64,000 nucleotides of DNA from Litsea cubeba (GCA_012931725.1 CM022949.1:43668189-43732188), one strand, 5' to 3'. Counted from the stretch's first letter, positions 36,071 to 47,390 are shown. Translations and numbers: made by a program. The notes: generated by a model from the letters alone, not told the origin.

Positions 36071-37155
36071 GGGATTTATTCAGGTGGGAACTGTTCCCAC
36101 CCATTATATGAGAACTCTTCTAACAATCGTTGGATCGTTAAAGTAGATCCAACGGCTGCCCAGGTTTAGATATAACAGAACGATTTTAATGATGGGCGCC
36201 CAGACTCTTTTCATTTCCCCCTTTCGACATTTCAATCCAAAAAACCAGAGCCCTTTTCGTCTTCCACAATCAGTCATTCCAATTGATCAAGACCGGTTTC
36301 CTCTCTTCTCCAGGTTCTCCTGCTGCAGCCTCTCCTCTCCATCTCCTCATCCTCATCGTCCTCTACATCGCAGAGAAGAGAGTTTCCCTCAGATGGAGAG
36401 AACTCCAACGATCTCAACGGCTAGGGCGTGTCGCTGGCCGGAAGCTGGTCTCATCCTCTCCTCTCCTCTAGAACGACGAAACTCGTCTCTCACGGAAGAT
36501 ATGGGGCAGGCGCCGTTTTAGGGTTTCGAGGTGCTCATCTCTTCCGTTCTGCATCAGCAAGGTATCTTTTTTTTTTCAAATAGAGATCGTTGGTGCATTC
36601 AAAAAGATGATTGAGTTTGGTTTGATGGGTTTCTTCATGTTCCTTTTCATGAAAAAGCTTCATTCTTTTTTTGCCCCTATTTTTTGAATCTGTGTTCTCT
36701 CTAGTATTTTGAAAAGGAGGAAAATATTGAAGATCCTGTGTAGCTTTTCATTTCATTAATGGGTGCAAAAGTTCACACTGAGTAAATGGGTCTTATCCTG
36801 TGTATGTATCTTCTCCGGTTTAGATTTTTTATGAGATGAATCATTTGTTGAAGTTTCATTGAATTTATTCAGTTCACCAATTTACTCATTTGACTCATGA
36901 CTTAGATTTTCTGCGATGTAGTTGTTTGGTGTTATGCTCTGCAAGACCTCAAAGTTGAAACAATTCTATATTCTGCCTATATTTTTCTATACACAAATTG
37001 AAATCTCAATAAAAACCAGTTTCTTCTATTGAAGAATTTATAATTGGAAGTTTGTAACACTGCTCAATTGTTGTTAATTGTGTGATCCTCATAAGATTTG
37101 CTCCAAAGTCTGATCCCTCATTTATTGGTTTCATTTTGTTTCAATCTAAATGATT
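36071..37155 (+). repeat. Left terminal inverted repeat of the Pack-type element
   Basis: This arm mirrors about 39953-40930 with roughly 90 percent or more identity by eye. It contains a leader-like stretch (AGGGTTTCGAGGTGCTCATC) ending in CAGCAAG|GTATC at about 36560, which looks like a splice donor. The arm may therefore include the 5' end of a once-transcribed gene. No complete frame is convincing. Confidence 0.85.
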
Positions 37156-37421
37156 CAGCACCCACTTTGTTTCTTCCTATTAATGAATTAATATTCAAGG
37201 GCACACAATGCTTCCTCAGCCTTTTGAAGGGTGAATGTAGCAATCTTCCAAATATGAACCATTAACAGGACTCGCTACAAGTGTTGAATATGAGAAACTT
37301 AGTTATTAATTACAATCTTCCAAATATGCCTCTGATGTCATTTCTCATTTAATATTTGATAATGCTTTCATTTTTGCGAGAAAACCGGAGTGGGTTCTGA
37401 TCCGTCAAGAGATAGTCCCTA

Positions 37422-37598
37422 ATGGATGACACAGGTCCATCTCATGATCCTGATCTCGATTTGCAACTTTGGCTTCCGATCCATTCACAGTCTCCGATCC
37501 ATTCACAGCCTCCGATAACATCAGAAGTCGCTTGCAGCCAAGTAGATTACCATCTTTATTTCTCTATATCTCTCCCGTCTCAGCGTCTCTATAGATAG
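37422..37598 (+). other. Small open stretch inside the Pack-type element, unrecognised
   Basis: ATG at 37422 opens about 58 codons (MDDTGPSHDPDLDLQLWLPI and onward) with an internal TCCGATCCATTCACAG duplication. It matches no family I know. It could be a third captured exon or chance. Confidence 0.25.
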
Positions 37599-38566
37599 AA
37601 AAATTATATTATGATAAAACTTGCGATTAATTACTTGACATACATTGATTACTTAATTTGATATACATTGACATGTTTTTTTTCAATCTATTTTGCACGT
37701 ACTTAATTTAGTAGTGTAGAGAACAACAATGTGCCTTCCAATGAAAATGAGGCATCAGAGAGGTCTTCTGGGGACTAGGCTTTAATACAATTAGCAATTA
37801 TACATTTTCCCTTCTTATGAATCAGTCCATATTTTTCAATTTTATTATCATAGTAATGGGTTCTTTACATTACTATCATCATACTAATCAGTCCATGTTT
37901 GGTGGCAGGATGTATTGATGCTCATGTTGGATCATCTAATACCTGAAGGTGTTTGAAATGATATATTTTTAGGATATTTGGTTCTTCGTGCTTGTTTTGT
38001 TTTTATAAGACATGAATAGGGAAAGTTGGATTGGGCAATTTTTGGGATGGAACAGACTTTTGAATTTGGTATGTGTAAATCTCATTTTGAGTTTGTGAAG
38101 ATTTGTGAAGAAGTCAGGTGAAATGAAATGCTCCAGGTTATTATTATTGTTGTGTTGTCTCTGATTCAAAAAGGATCTGTGTATTCATGAGGATGTGTGG
38201 GTGTATGCCTTTAGTGTTGCTATTGTCCTGTCCTTATGCCAGGAAACCACCTCCCCTCTGCCTTTACTGTACAGGCTATACTTTTTTTCTATATTTTCTT
38301 TCTTCAACTCTACTATCTTATTTAGATATTCACGGTGAACTTTGATCTCATTTTTTAAATGATATTGTTTTCTGCATAGTAATTTGATTCCTCTTATGAT
38401 TTATGACTCCAAATGGCCAAGAGATACTACAAGGGCCTCTTGATTAGATTAGAGTGCCCTGCCATATCTTGTCAGCAGACTTTACACCATTATTCGACAC
38501 CTACATATGTGAAGCCCCAGTTATGCTGAAAAGGATCAGGGCACATACTATAAATCAGTAATTTGT

Positions 38567-38678
38567 AGTGCCTATGGTTGGAGATAGAAATCCATGATCT
38601 GATGGAAAGGATTAGGACACATAGTGCCTATGGTTGGAGATAGAAATCCATGATCTGATGGAAAGGATCAGGACACAT
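38567..38678. repeat. 56-bp tandem duplication
   Basis: AGTGCCTATGGTTGGAGATA starts at 38567 and 38623; the copies run through GATCTGATGGAAAGGAT and are nearly identical. It lies within the Pack-type element. Confidence 0.9.
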
Positions 38679-38862
38679 ACTATAAAGCCAGGGTGTTGTC
38701 TTCCTGTTTATCTGCACGCCTGTTGTCTTCCTATTCTGTGAGGAAATGGGCTTGCCAGTTGCCATCAGTTTATCTGCTCATGATATTGTTGCCTATTTTA
38801 ACTGTTCAAACTAAAAGAAGTTCCATTTACACAGAATAATACGAAGGGATAGCGTCTAGTTT

Positions 38863-39050
38863 TTGGATATATTAACCATGGAAAGTGGTGGAAAGAAAGA
38901 GGTGAAGGCTCCTGTCCCTACTAGACGCTCCAAGAAGGGCTGCATGAGAGGCAAAAGGGGTCCTGAAAACGCCTTTTGTACCTATAGAGGAGTCAGGCAA
39001 AGGACTTGGGGCAAATGGGTAGCTGAAAATCTCGTGCCTCCAAGAGAGGT
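38863..39050 (+). pseudogene. DREB2-type AP2/ERF fragment captured in a transposon
   Basis: DREB2 proteins are plant transcription factors that bind dehydration-responsive elements through one AP2 domain. The frame (Met at 38863 or 38878) gives a basic stretch RRSKKGCMRGKRGPENAF followed by CTYRGVRQRTWGKWVAE, the conserved pre-domain and the first beta strands of the DREB2 AP2 domain. The next expected residues (IREPNRG) are replaced by NLVPPRE. The similarity ends at an AG|GTATTG junction near 39050 that could be a splice donor or the capture edge. The rest of the AP2 domain and the activation region are absent. The position inside 1-kb inverted arms points to capture rather than a host gene. 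Confidence 0.88.
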
Positions 39051-39332
39051 ATTGCTAATATTAGTTTTACCAAGTTTCTGGTTTGACTTGGAATCAGCAA
39101 TAAGATTGGATACATCACCTGAAGTTGGGCCATTTATCTCTTAAAGTGGGGGCACACATTCACTAGAAGCTTATTGTTTTCCTTGGCACATATTAAAAAA
39201 AAAGTTGGGACTTGTTAGTATCAGATAAAGCCCATTAGAGCAAAGTATTCATGCTTGATCAAAATAAAACATTAAAGCCTACTGCCGTTAAAATCACCCC
39301 AAAAAAGCACACATGCTGGTTCAAAAGTTACA

Positions 39333-39569
39333 TCATATATTTTTCATCATGCAGATCACAATTACAAGACAACTGAAAGATACCAATACATAAAGAAATT
39401 TGTTTATTTTCTTCCTTTCTTCAGCCACATGTCTTATCTCTTCAACTGCAACACATATTATCTCACTCAGTTTGTCCATTGTTTTCTTCATATCCTCAAT
39501 AAGCGCTGCTACATTCTTATCATAGTCAACTTCATCTTTCCATATGAATCTACCACAACCCTTTTTATC
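39333..39569 (-). pseudogene. GRF-type zinc finger protein, terminal exon captured in a transposon
   Basis: A minus-strand frame without its own ATG starts right after a strong acceptor (poly-T then TTTTAG, ending at 39570). It encodes 78 residues: DKKGCGRFIWKDEVDYD, the second half of a GRF zinc finger (the usual CGFFKWxDE). A predicted coiled coil follows (ALIEDMKKTMDKLSEI, EEIRHVAEERKKINK), then a hydrophobic tail (FLYVLVSFSCLVIVICMM) and a stop at 39333. This is the usual C-terminal layout of small plant GRF zinc-finger proteins. The first exon, with the CxCG part, was not found. It lies opposite to the DREB2 fragment. Confidence 0.75.
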
Positions 39570-39952
39570 CTAAAAAAAATAAGACATTAACTCCATATTT
39601 ATGCTGGTTAGTTTTTAATCGGCACATTATAACATTGTCGTTAAATTAAAAATATATACGTTTCAATTAGGACATCTCCGGCCAATGATGCCATGCTCTC
39701 TACCTACGAATATGTGCATTTGATGAGACTACAATAGAAAAAATAATTAAAAGACATGAATAGCTAAACAATTTAAAGGACATGAATGCCCAATATTGTG
39801 GTTAGAATCTGACTATGAAATGGTTAAAACCCTTAGTTTGTCCCCTGACAATGGTTGTCCATGCTCCAGGGAATGTTGCTATGGAAAATTCAAAGAAGCA
39901 TTCAATAAAAAAAAATCAAGCAACTGCAATAAGTTGATGATTCGGATTAGAC

Positions 39953-40930
39953 CTGCTGAATCATTTAGATTGAAACAAAATGAAACCAATAAATGAGGCC
40001 GGGATCAAACTTTGGAGCAAATCTTATGAGGATCACACAATTAACAACAATTGAGCTTCAACAAATCTAAGTCATGAGTCAATGAGTAAATTGGTGGACT
40101 GAATAAATTCAATGAAACTTCAACAAATGATTCATCTCATAAAAAATCTAAATCGGAGAAGATACATATACAGGATATAAGACCCATTTACTCAGTGTGA
40201 ACTTTTGCACCCATTAATTAAAAGAAAAGCTACACAGGATCTTCAATATTTTCCTCCTTTTCAAAATACCAAAGAGAACACAGATTAAAAAAATAGGGGC
40301 AAAAAAAGAAAAAGAAAACAATAATAACCAGTGCTATTGAAGCTTTTTCATGAAAAGGAACATGAAGAAACCCATCAAACCAAACTCAATCATCTCTTTG
40401 AATGCACCAACGATCTCTGTTTACAAAAAAAGAAAGATACCTTGCTGATGCAGAACGGAAGAGATGAGCACCTTGAAACCCTAGAACGGCGCCTGCCCCA
40501 TACCTTCGGTGAGAGAAGAGTTTCGTCGTTCTAGAGGAGAGGAGAGGATGAGACCAGCTTCCGACCAGCGACACGCCCCAACCGTTGAGATCGTTGGAGT
40601 TCTCTCCGTTAGAGGGAAACTCTCTTCTCTGTGATGTAGAGGACGATGAGGATGAGGAGATGGAGAGGAGAGGCTGCAGCAGGAGAACCTGGAGAAGAGA
40701 TGACACCGGTCCTGATTGATTGGAATGGCTGATTGTGGAAGACGAAAAGGGCTCTGGTTTTTTGGATTGAAATGTCGAAAGAGGGAAATGAAAAGAGTTT
40801 GGGCGCCATCACTGAAATCGTTCCGTTATATCTAAACCTGGGCAGCCGTTGGATCCACTTTAACGATCCAACGGCTGTTAGCAGAGTTCTCATATATTGG
40901 ATGGGAACAGTTCCCACTTAAATAAATCCC
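39953..40930 (-). repeat. Right terminal inverted repeat of the Pack-type element
   Basis: This is the mirror of the left arm. It lacks the roughly 150-bp segment present at 36917-37067 and is followed by (TA)n. Differences between arms are scattered substitutions and small indels, so the arms have been diverging for some time. Confidence 0.85.
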
Positions 40931-41409
40931 TATATATATATATATATATATATATAGTTTTGGCTAGGGATGCTTGTTGTTTGGGTTTCCTAATCTTTTA
41001 AGACTTTATTTTCCATAACATAATCCATATTGTAAAATTTGCCCATTTTGAAAGTTTGGGTTTGGTAAGTTGGATGCTTGATTAGCTGTGATTTTTCAAT
41101 AGTACACTGTACTCCTCTTTCGAAAGTGTGGCTGGTTTCTTGATTCCGCAAAATAAACGAATGTGTTTCAGTCGACATAACTGGGCTTTATCAAAGAAGA
41201 CATGAGCAAACCAGAAAAAAGAAAACATACCAAAAAAGAAACAAGAAAATACTATACAGCAAAATCAACCAAACGGCCACAATAAATTAATAGACAGAAT
41301 ATTCATCAAAGAAAAGAGAACCATCCGATCAACTTATTAGTTATTTGAGGGTTGGGCTGGTGAAGATTACCCAAGTGGGTTTAGGAGATTTATCAAAGTA
41401 GGTTAGGTT

Positions 41410-41580
41410 TGTTAGGGTAGTCTTTTATGTTGATTTGAATTTTAAACTTGAATAGGCTTGAATTTAAATGTAGACTCATCTTTTAAGTAGTTGTGATTTT
41501 TGCCTATAAAAAGAAAGCAAAATCAATAAAACTCAAAAGAGTTTCTCTCATATCTTTTCTCGTTTTACTCATAACACAAG
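41410..41580 (+). repeat. Possible short LTR with primer-binding site
   Basis: The stretch begins TGTTAGGGTAG, ends CTCATAACA (TGTT...AACA), and holds CCTATAAAAAG and AATAAA in LTR order. Four bases later comes TGGCATTAGTGC, a 9/12 match to the common TGGTATCAGAGC initiator-Met primer site. No second LTR or gag frame is recognisable downstream, so this is at best a relic. Confidence 0.4.
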
Positions 41581-41599
41581 TGGCATTAGTGCGCGACAA

Positions 41600-42417
41600 G
41601 TGACAAATATCAAGCGAGTATAAAGCATGCAGATGAAAGAAGACTTGCAAACCGGATTCGGATAGAGATAAATTGGGGCTCTCCAGCATGTTGCTGCCCA
41701 CTTACCAGCAAGATCCTCTGTATTGGACTCAGTTTGTTAATTTGATTACCAACCTTGAACACCATTGCTCCCCACCCAAAACACCAATGGGAACTCAAAC
41801 TTTCAAAAGAGTTAGATGAGTTGTATATCACTTCCAAGCCCGTACTCACTATCTCCAAATAGGAACTAGGTCAAGTTAGACCTAAACCAGCCAGCTCAAA
41901 TGGATACTGAGTCAACCCATGTGATGAGGCTCGATAAATGGCAAAGGACAAGGCTCCTTAATGAGTCCTACAGCTCCAACCCCAAGCCCATGCCCTTTGA
42001 TATCAACTCAGTAGAGTTACACGAAAAAGGATAAATAAATGACCGTTGGGGCAGACCGAGCGGCTGCCAAGAGTGTCGCCAGCAGATGTTGCCTCAAACA
42101 AACCTGGGCAGCACGGAGAAAGGGTTGTGGCAGCACTGTGCAGCACCCTCACCGGTAACCAAGATAGGGTCTGGATTTGGGCCCAAGAGGTGCATGTCAA
42201 ATGTAGGTTAGATTTGACCCACAACAGAATCAAGGTCAAAATTGGTAGTTTTGTCCAAATCGGAGGCCTGACTGTTTCACAGCTTCTGGAGTCATCAAGA
42301 CTCAGATTTGCAATCCATCTTTGCCTGGGCAGTTCTGACGACAGTAAATCCCATATTTTTATGCTAAAACAAGGCACATTGAGGTTTATTATTTTTACTC
42401 GTTCATAAAAGGTTACT
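41600..42417. other. Gene-free stretch
   Basis: Moderate GC, with several short frames of unknown type and no motif. It could be remains of an LTR element interior following 41410-41580, but no gag or pol signature is visible. Confidence 0.4.
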
Positions 42418-42420
42418 TTA

Positions 42421-42961
42421 GGGCACGTTTGTATACATGCTCTTTCCGCAGAAAGGAAAAATTATCACGTTAGCAAATTCCATAGAAATGAAAACCTCGA
42501 AAAATAATTTCCGTAGAATTTAGAAATTCATGTTTGGTGCAAAAAAAATTCTTCATTGAATTGGTGCCAACGTTGTTTAGTGCAGCCATGGATTCCTTAT
42601 AGAAAATCAAATTTTCTTATTTGGTGAAATAATTTTTTGAAGAAAAATAACATAACATGTATATTATTTATTCAACATCAAATAATAATTTATTTAAAAA
42701 AAATAAAAAATGAAAGAGTTGTAGGGTTTTGGGTTGAAATGGACAAGAGTGAGGAAAAGACGGAGAAGTTTTTCGAGGAAATCCATTTTCCTTACCCCCC
42801 CCCCCCCCCCCTAGGAAATCCATTTCCACCATTATCAAGGAAAATACTGATGAGGTAGAAAAGTGCTTCCGTGGAATTGTTCTATATGAAACGACGGAAA
42901 AAATGGGTTTTCCGTGGAAAACTGTCCACTTTCTTCGGAAAAGTACTACACAAACATGCCC
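42421..42961. mobile_element. Tourist-like (PIF/Harbinger) MITE, 541 bp
   Basis: The termini are GGGCACGTTTGTATACATGC on the left and, reverse complemented, GGGCATGTTTGTGTAGTACT on the right. TTA flanks both ends (42418-42420 and 42962-42964), the duplication made by PIF/Harbinger elements. The body is AT-rich, non-coding, and contains a poly(C) run at about 42796-42811. Confidence 0.7.
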
Positions 42962-43078
42962 TTAGTGTGTTGTTGACTCATGCATTTTGTTTCTTTAAAT
43001 ATGCTCGATTTTCTAAAAGTTTTATAAAGCCTCTCCTACTTGATTGGTTTCATGGGGATGCAATCCAAGTTGGGGATC

Positions 43079-43368
43079 CACAAAAAATGTTACTTTTAGC
43101 GGTAGAAAATTTTACTTTTAACGGCATTTTTTTTTCCAACGCTAAAAGTCATTTTTAGTGGCCGAAATCGTTTTTCGCCACTAAAACTGCCTCTAAAGCT
43201 TAGACAATGAATAACTCAAAAGCTTAGACAACGCATATTGAGGCAAAAATGACACTTTTAGCAAAGGAAAGAAAATTCTGCCATTAAAATTGACTTTTAG
43301 CATGGAGGAAAACTGTCGCTAAAAGTTATATTTTCCACCGCTAAAAGTCACATTTTTTGTAGTATCTT
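43079..43368. mobile_element. CACTA-like short foldback
   Basis: The left end CACAAAAAATGTTACTTTTAG and the right end, reverse complemented ACTACAAAAAATGTGACTTT, are inverted. The short motif CTTTTAGCGG is repeated in both orientations across the interior, as in CACTA subterminal regions. It is too short to encode a transposase. The first CACTA bases are degraded on the left. Confidence 0.55.
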
Positions 43369-43543
43369 TATCCAACTTTTGAGTAGGGAGAAATAAAGAA
43401 GAAGATGTTTTATATAAAAATAATTTTTTGTTTGTAAATTTCTTACTTTTGTCCTCTTTGGGGATTTCCCATTTTGCAAATTTTAGTATAAATAAAATAT
43501 TAACTTTAGAATTCCCTCTCCCATTTTTTTATTGGAAATCCTA

Positions 43544-43847
43544 TGGGCTTGTTTCTTTTCTAGAATTCCTAAAATGAATTTGGGATGTTGGCGTTTTTTG
43601 GATATGATGTGACATCTTATCACCCGACATTTACAAATGCCTTGTTTCTTCGCAAACATTTCAGAATTTCAGTCGCTTGAAAGGTCTCAAATATCCTTTG
43701 GGAGTTCAGAAATTCCAGCCCCTTTTCTATATTGGTGGAATTTCTAGATGCCCAAATACAATGAATCATCCAGGAATTCCACCTTATCTGGGAATTCAAA
43801 AATTATCCAGACAAGAATTTCTTGAATTATAGCAAAGAAACAGACTC
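43544..43847. mobile_element. MITE, member 1 of a local pair (304 bp)
   Basis: The ends TGGGCTTGTTTCTTTTCTAG and, from the right reversed, GAGTCTGTTTCTTTGCTATA are inverted. Repeated GGAATTCC-like phrases fill the body, and TA lies at both flanks. The element at 46265-46566 shares the termini, the body style and nearly the same length. Confidence 0.6.
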
Positions 43848-43849
43848 TA

Positions 43850-45047
43850 ATTAAGTTCATCTCCTTCTAGGACTCACTTTTTCGCTCTTCTTTTCTCCGG
43901 GCAAGGAACGGAACTTGGGGGGAAAAGGTAATTCCATTGATAGATTAATTTTCCTTTTATTATTGATTAGATCTGGGTCCACTTTCATCGTAGTGCCATT
44001 TTATTTTGAGGTTTTTTTTTTTAAAGGCCACTGTATTTTCACAAAATCTCAAAAAGCCACTAAATTTTGTATTTTAATTACAGCATCCCTTGACTAACAG
44101 TCAAACTTAGAAAAGGCAAACTTGTGGTTTCTTCGTACTATATATCTACTTTTATCATTTTACCCGTTTTCAGTTTTCATTACTGGAGTAATATATGTGT
44201 TAACAAAAGAGGCAGGTTGATTCAATTACACATGGCTTCATGTTCTGTCGTTGGATCCGGGCTACTGTTTGGGCTTTCGCTGAACACTAGAGAGCTCAAC
44301 TCATTTGCCAAGTAATTAGTAGCCTACACATGGGTGTATGAAAAATCAAAGCTATATGAAAGAAGGACTCAATAAACGGATGGGTTGGATGTTTGACATG
44401 ATTGGTTCTTATGCATTCTTGACCACATAGTGGGGCATGAGGGGAAATAATAAGTGGAGAATTTCCATTTAAGTGTACAAGTGAGAATCCCCCCAATCAA
44501 GATTCACCACTTTTTTTCTATATTTTGTTTGAATTGATGGAAAAGGCTAATAAGAGAAAAACATTTTAAAAGAGTTATTTTTTTTTTAACTTAAAACGAA
44601 CTTCACTAAAAGCATGTATTTTCTTTTCTGTACCTACTTGATCAAAGAACATTTTCTTCAATTTCCAGAAGTTAGTTAAAAAGAGAATTAATTTCCTCCA
44701 CTAAACCAAGTCCAAGCTGGAGAAAAGAAATTTCTAATCCACACTATTTCCCTTGTCCAAATTGGACCTTTATTCTCTTCATCCAAATGGGACTTTTGTC
44801 ATTTGTCAAACCGTGTGAAAAGTATTGTGTCATCTGTCATGAACCTAGCTATCAGGCAAGGCCATATAGAAAACCTTCAAGTATATGCAGACTCGGGCCC
44901 AACTCATTTAGCCTTTGAGCCAGAAAATAAACCTGGGTTGAAAAAAAAAAAAAAAACGGCCATGGTAATGGTATGCTTATGATATTCAAGCCACTTATTA
45001 GGTGAACATTAGGCCCAAAATGAAGGAGACGGTTAGAAAGAAAACCT

Positions 45048-45091
<44 letters not shown>

Positions 45092-45201
45092 ATCACTATT
45101 TGGGATGAGTTGCAAGCACCAAATTAGAGGTTTGTGGAATGGTTTGGATGTGCAATAGGGGACCCACTAGGGTGCATGATGATCACATGTCAATTTGGTG
45201 G
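43850..45201. other. Gene-free stretch with poly(A)/poly(T) pair
   Basis: No gene was recognised. A 16-base poly(A) at 44941-44956 and a 40-base poly(T) at 45050-45089 bracket about 93 bp. They might be tails of two retroposed fragments in opposite orientation, but no bodies or duplications could be assigned. Confidence 0.45.
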
Positions 45202-45213
45202 GCCATTATTCTA

Positions 45214-45542
45214 AGTTTTTTTTTTATATTTTTGGTAACCCAGCAAAGGGGCTGAGACCCTAAGACTCATGACACAGCTCACACATGTGATGAGAGATTG
45301 ACACAACTCATAAACACAACTCACACACGCGAAGTGATGAAAACTCGCACATGCGATGAGACATAAACACAACTCACACATGTGAGGTGATGGAAACTCA
45401 CATGTGAGGAGAATAAACACAACTCACACATGTAATGTGATGGAAACTCATACATGCAAAGAGCGAGAAGGCAGAATTCAAACCCAAGACCTCCCATCGA
45501 GAATTGTCGCCCCTTTCCGCTAAGGTAAGGAGCGGTTCCCAA
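45214..45542 (-). repeat. tRNA-derived SINE with 12-bp target duplication
   Basis: GCCATTATTCTA occurs at 45202-45213 and 45543-45554. Between them, read on the minus strand, are an A-box-like TAGCGGAAAGG, a B-box-like GGGTTTGAATTC, a body, and an A-rich tail (AAAAATATAAAAAAAAA). The body contains several copies of a short unit with ACTCACATGTGTGAGTT, an internal expansion unusual for a SINE. Confidence 0.8.
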
Positions 45543-46264
45543 GCCATTATTCTATGTTTTATAAAAGTAAATGCCTACTCTTCATACAAAAAGGGGAAAA
45601 TATGTCTTCTCAGTTTTTTAATAATGGAAAGGAGTAAAATGGTAAAAGAAAAAAATGTTAATGGTAGAAACGGCTAGGTTAACTTTACAAAGCTGGACTG
45701 CTAATCAGGGGATGCATCTGTAAAAATATAAGGAATTGCGGCTTTTTTGCAAAAATATAGGGCCATTTTTGCAAAAATATAGGGGCATTTTGTGAAAAAA
45801 AAAACTATTTTATTTATAGGGCCAGAATCCCAGAAATCCATCAGTCAGTAGATAGAGTTTTAAAACCAATCTAGTTGGAGCTTTTAGGCAGTAGTAATGT
45901 CTTTTAAAAAATAGAAAAGCCAAAAATTGAAAACAAAGTTTTGAAGATGTAAATTAGTCAGATGGAGTTTCTCTTATATAAATTAAAGTTCGCAGTTAGC
46001 AATTTAATACCAGTCAAAAGAAAAATATTTCGTGAATTTATGGCATACGTTCATTTAGTTTGTTTTCTGGTCTAAAAGAAGCATTCATCGAACCTAGTAC
46101 TGAACTAATTCGATTTTCAACGTTTACATAAATCGACTCGTCTATATGTAGTCTTCACAGTTAATTCTCGCAACTCAATTAAATGTATGGATCTTTGATT
46201 ACTCATTAGTCTAACATCCACATGTGTGTAAGAGATATTTCTACTCAGAACTCGTGCAGAAATA

Positions 46265-46566
46265 GGCCCTGTTTCTTTAGTGGAATTTCTGTCAGGAATT
46301 CACTATCAAGGAATTCATGGACATGATGTGTGACAGGCTGTCCCCTCGAATTTTTGAATTCCATGTTTCTTTACTAGCATTTCTGGATTCCAGCCACATG
46401 AAATGTCTCTTTTGACCTTTGGGAATCAAGGAATTCCACTCCCTATGCATTTTTGTGAATTCCTTGATGCTCAAGCCCAAATGGGCATCCAGGAATTCCA
46501 CTTTGCTTGGAAATTCAGGAATTCCTCATATAGGAATTTCTGGAATTTCAGCAAAGAAACAGACCC
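46265..46566. mobile_element. MITE, member 2 of a local pair (302 bp)
   Basis: The left end is GGCCCTGTTTCTTTAGTGGA; the right end, reversed, is GGGTCTGTTTCTTTGCTGAA. TA flanks both ends. It is non-coding, with several GGAATTCCTxxAT phrases as in the 43544 element. Confidence 0.7.
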
Positions 46567-46989
46567 TACACGAAAATGTGGGGTGACTTCAGACATCTTT
46601 ATGTACAAACTTACTTTGGGGCACATGAACATCCATGATGCTAATTTTAAAAGCACAGCTGCAAACAGGAAAAAAACTGATTGCCTACCTCTTTATGAAG
46701 AATTCAGCAAATTTATATACATAGGCAAGGAGGGGCAAAAAAACAAAGAATAATATTAAAAGAGAATGGAGAAATCGAACCTTATTTTGGCTGATTACGA
46801 GGAAAGATGGTGAGAGAGCAGCCTTGGTTTCTGAAGAATTCACAAGTGAAGACCCAAAAGGATGAAAGATTCAGATAAATGGATTGGCAGCAGCTGAGCA
46901 ATGAGCAGAATTGCGTACTCCGACATGCATGAACACGGAGAGATAACTGTTCAAACGTTTCTTTGGAGGACAAATGAAAGCAAACGAGT

Positions 46990-47115
46990 GGAAAATGTCC
47001 CTTCTGACAGATGAAAGCCAAACGAGAAAAGTCATGTCAGTGATTAGAACTTGCTTGGAAAGTAAAAAGATGCTTGGAGAATGTCCTTTCTGACAGATGA
47101 AAGCAAAACGAGAAA
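46990..47115. repeat. Direct duplication of about 84-bp period
   Basis: AATGTCCYTTCTGACAGATG with GAGAAAAGTCATGTCARTGATT occurs near 46994 and again near 47078. It is a local duplication with a few differences and no coding role. Confidence 0.8.
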
Positions 47116-47390
47116 AGTCATGTCAATGATTCAATCCGTTTTCTTTCTTTCAATTTCATATGCCCAACCAATGGGTGCACCTATTCATAATCTTAATTGC
47201 CTATAATGAAATATCTTCAAATTTTATTTCAATCCTAGTTGGATTGGGTACGAATTTGATAAAAAGTTTAACTTATTTAATTAGTAATATATAAAATTTT
47301 GCTAATCACAGTCTAAATTATAAAGAGGTGGCACTATTGTGAGGCACCACACTATTCATGGAAAGAGTGTGGGAGACCACTCTGAGGATA

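Larger units (their letters stand above)
36071..40930. mobile_element. 4.86-kb long-TIR element carrying host gene fragments (Pack-type)
   Basis: The left arm (36071 to about 37155) and right arm (about 39953-40930) are inverted copies roughly 1 kb long, interrupted by an extra 150 bp in the left arm near 36917-37067. Matching marks include GGGATTTATTCAGGTGGGAA at the left end and its mirror at the right, AGATATAACRGAACGATTT, and TCTTCCGTTCTGCATCAGCA. The flanks are (TA)n tracts (36053-36070 and 40931-40957). The interior holds a DREB2-like fragment and a GRF zinc-finger exon in opposite orientations. No transposase is seen. Long arms plus captured fragments are typical of Pack-MULEs, but the (TA)n flanks hide any 9-bp duplication. 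Confidence 0.85.

Noticed and set aside
44941..45089. Poly(A) and poly(T) pair as ends of one retroposed gene
   Set aside because: Only about 93 bp lies between them, with no coding sequence and no target duplication found.
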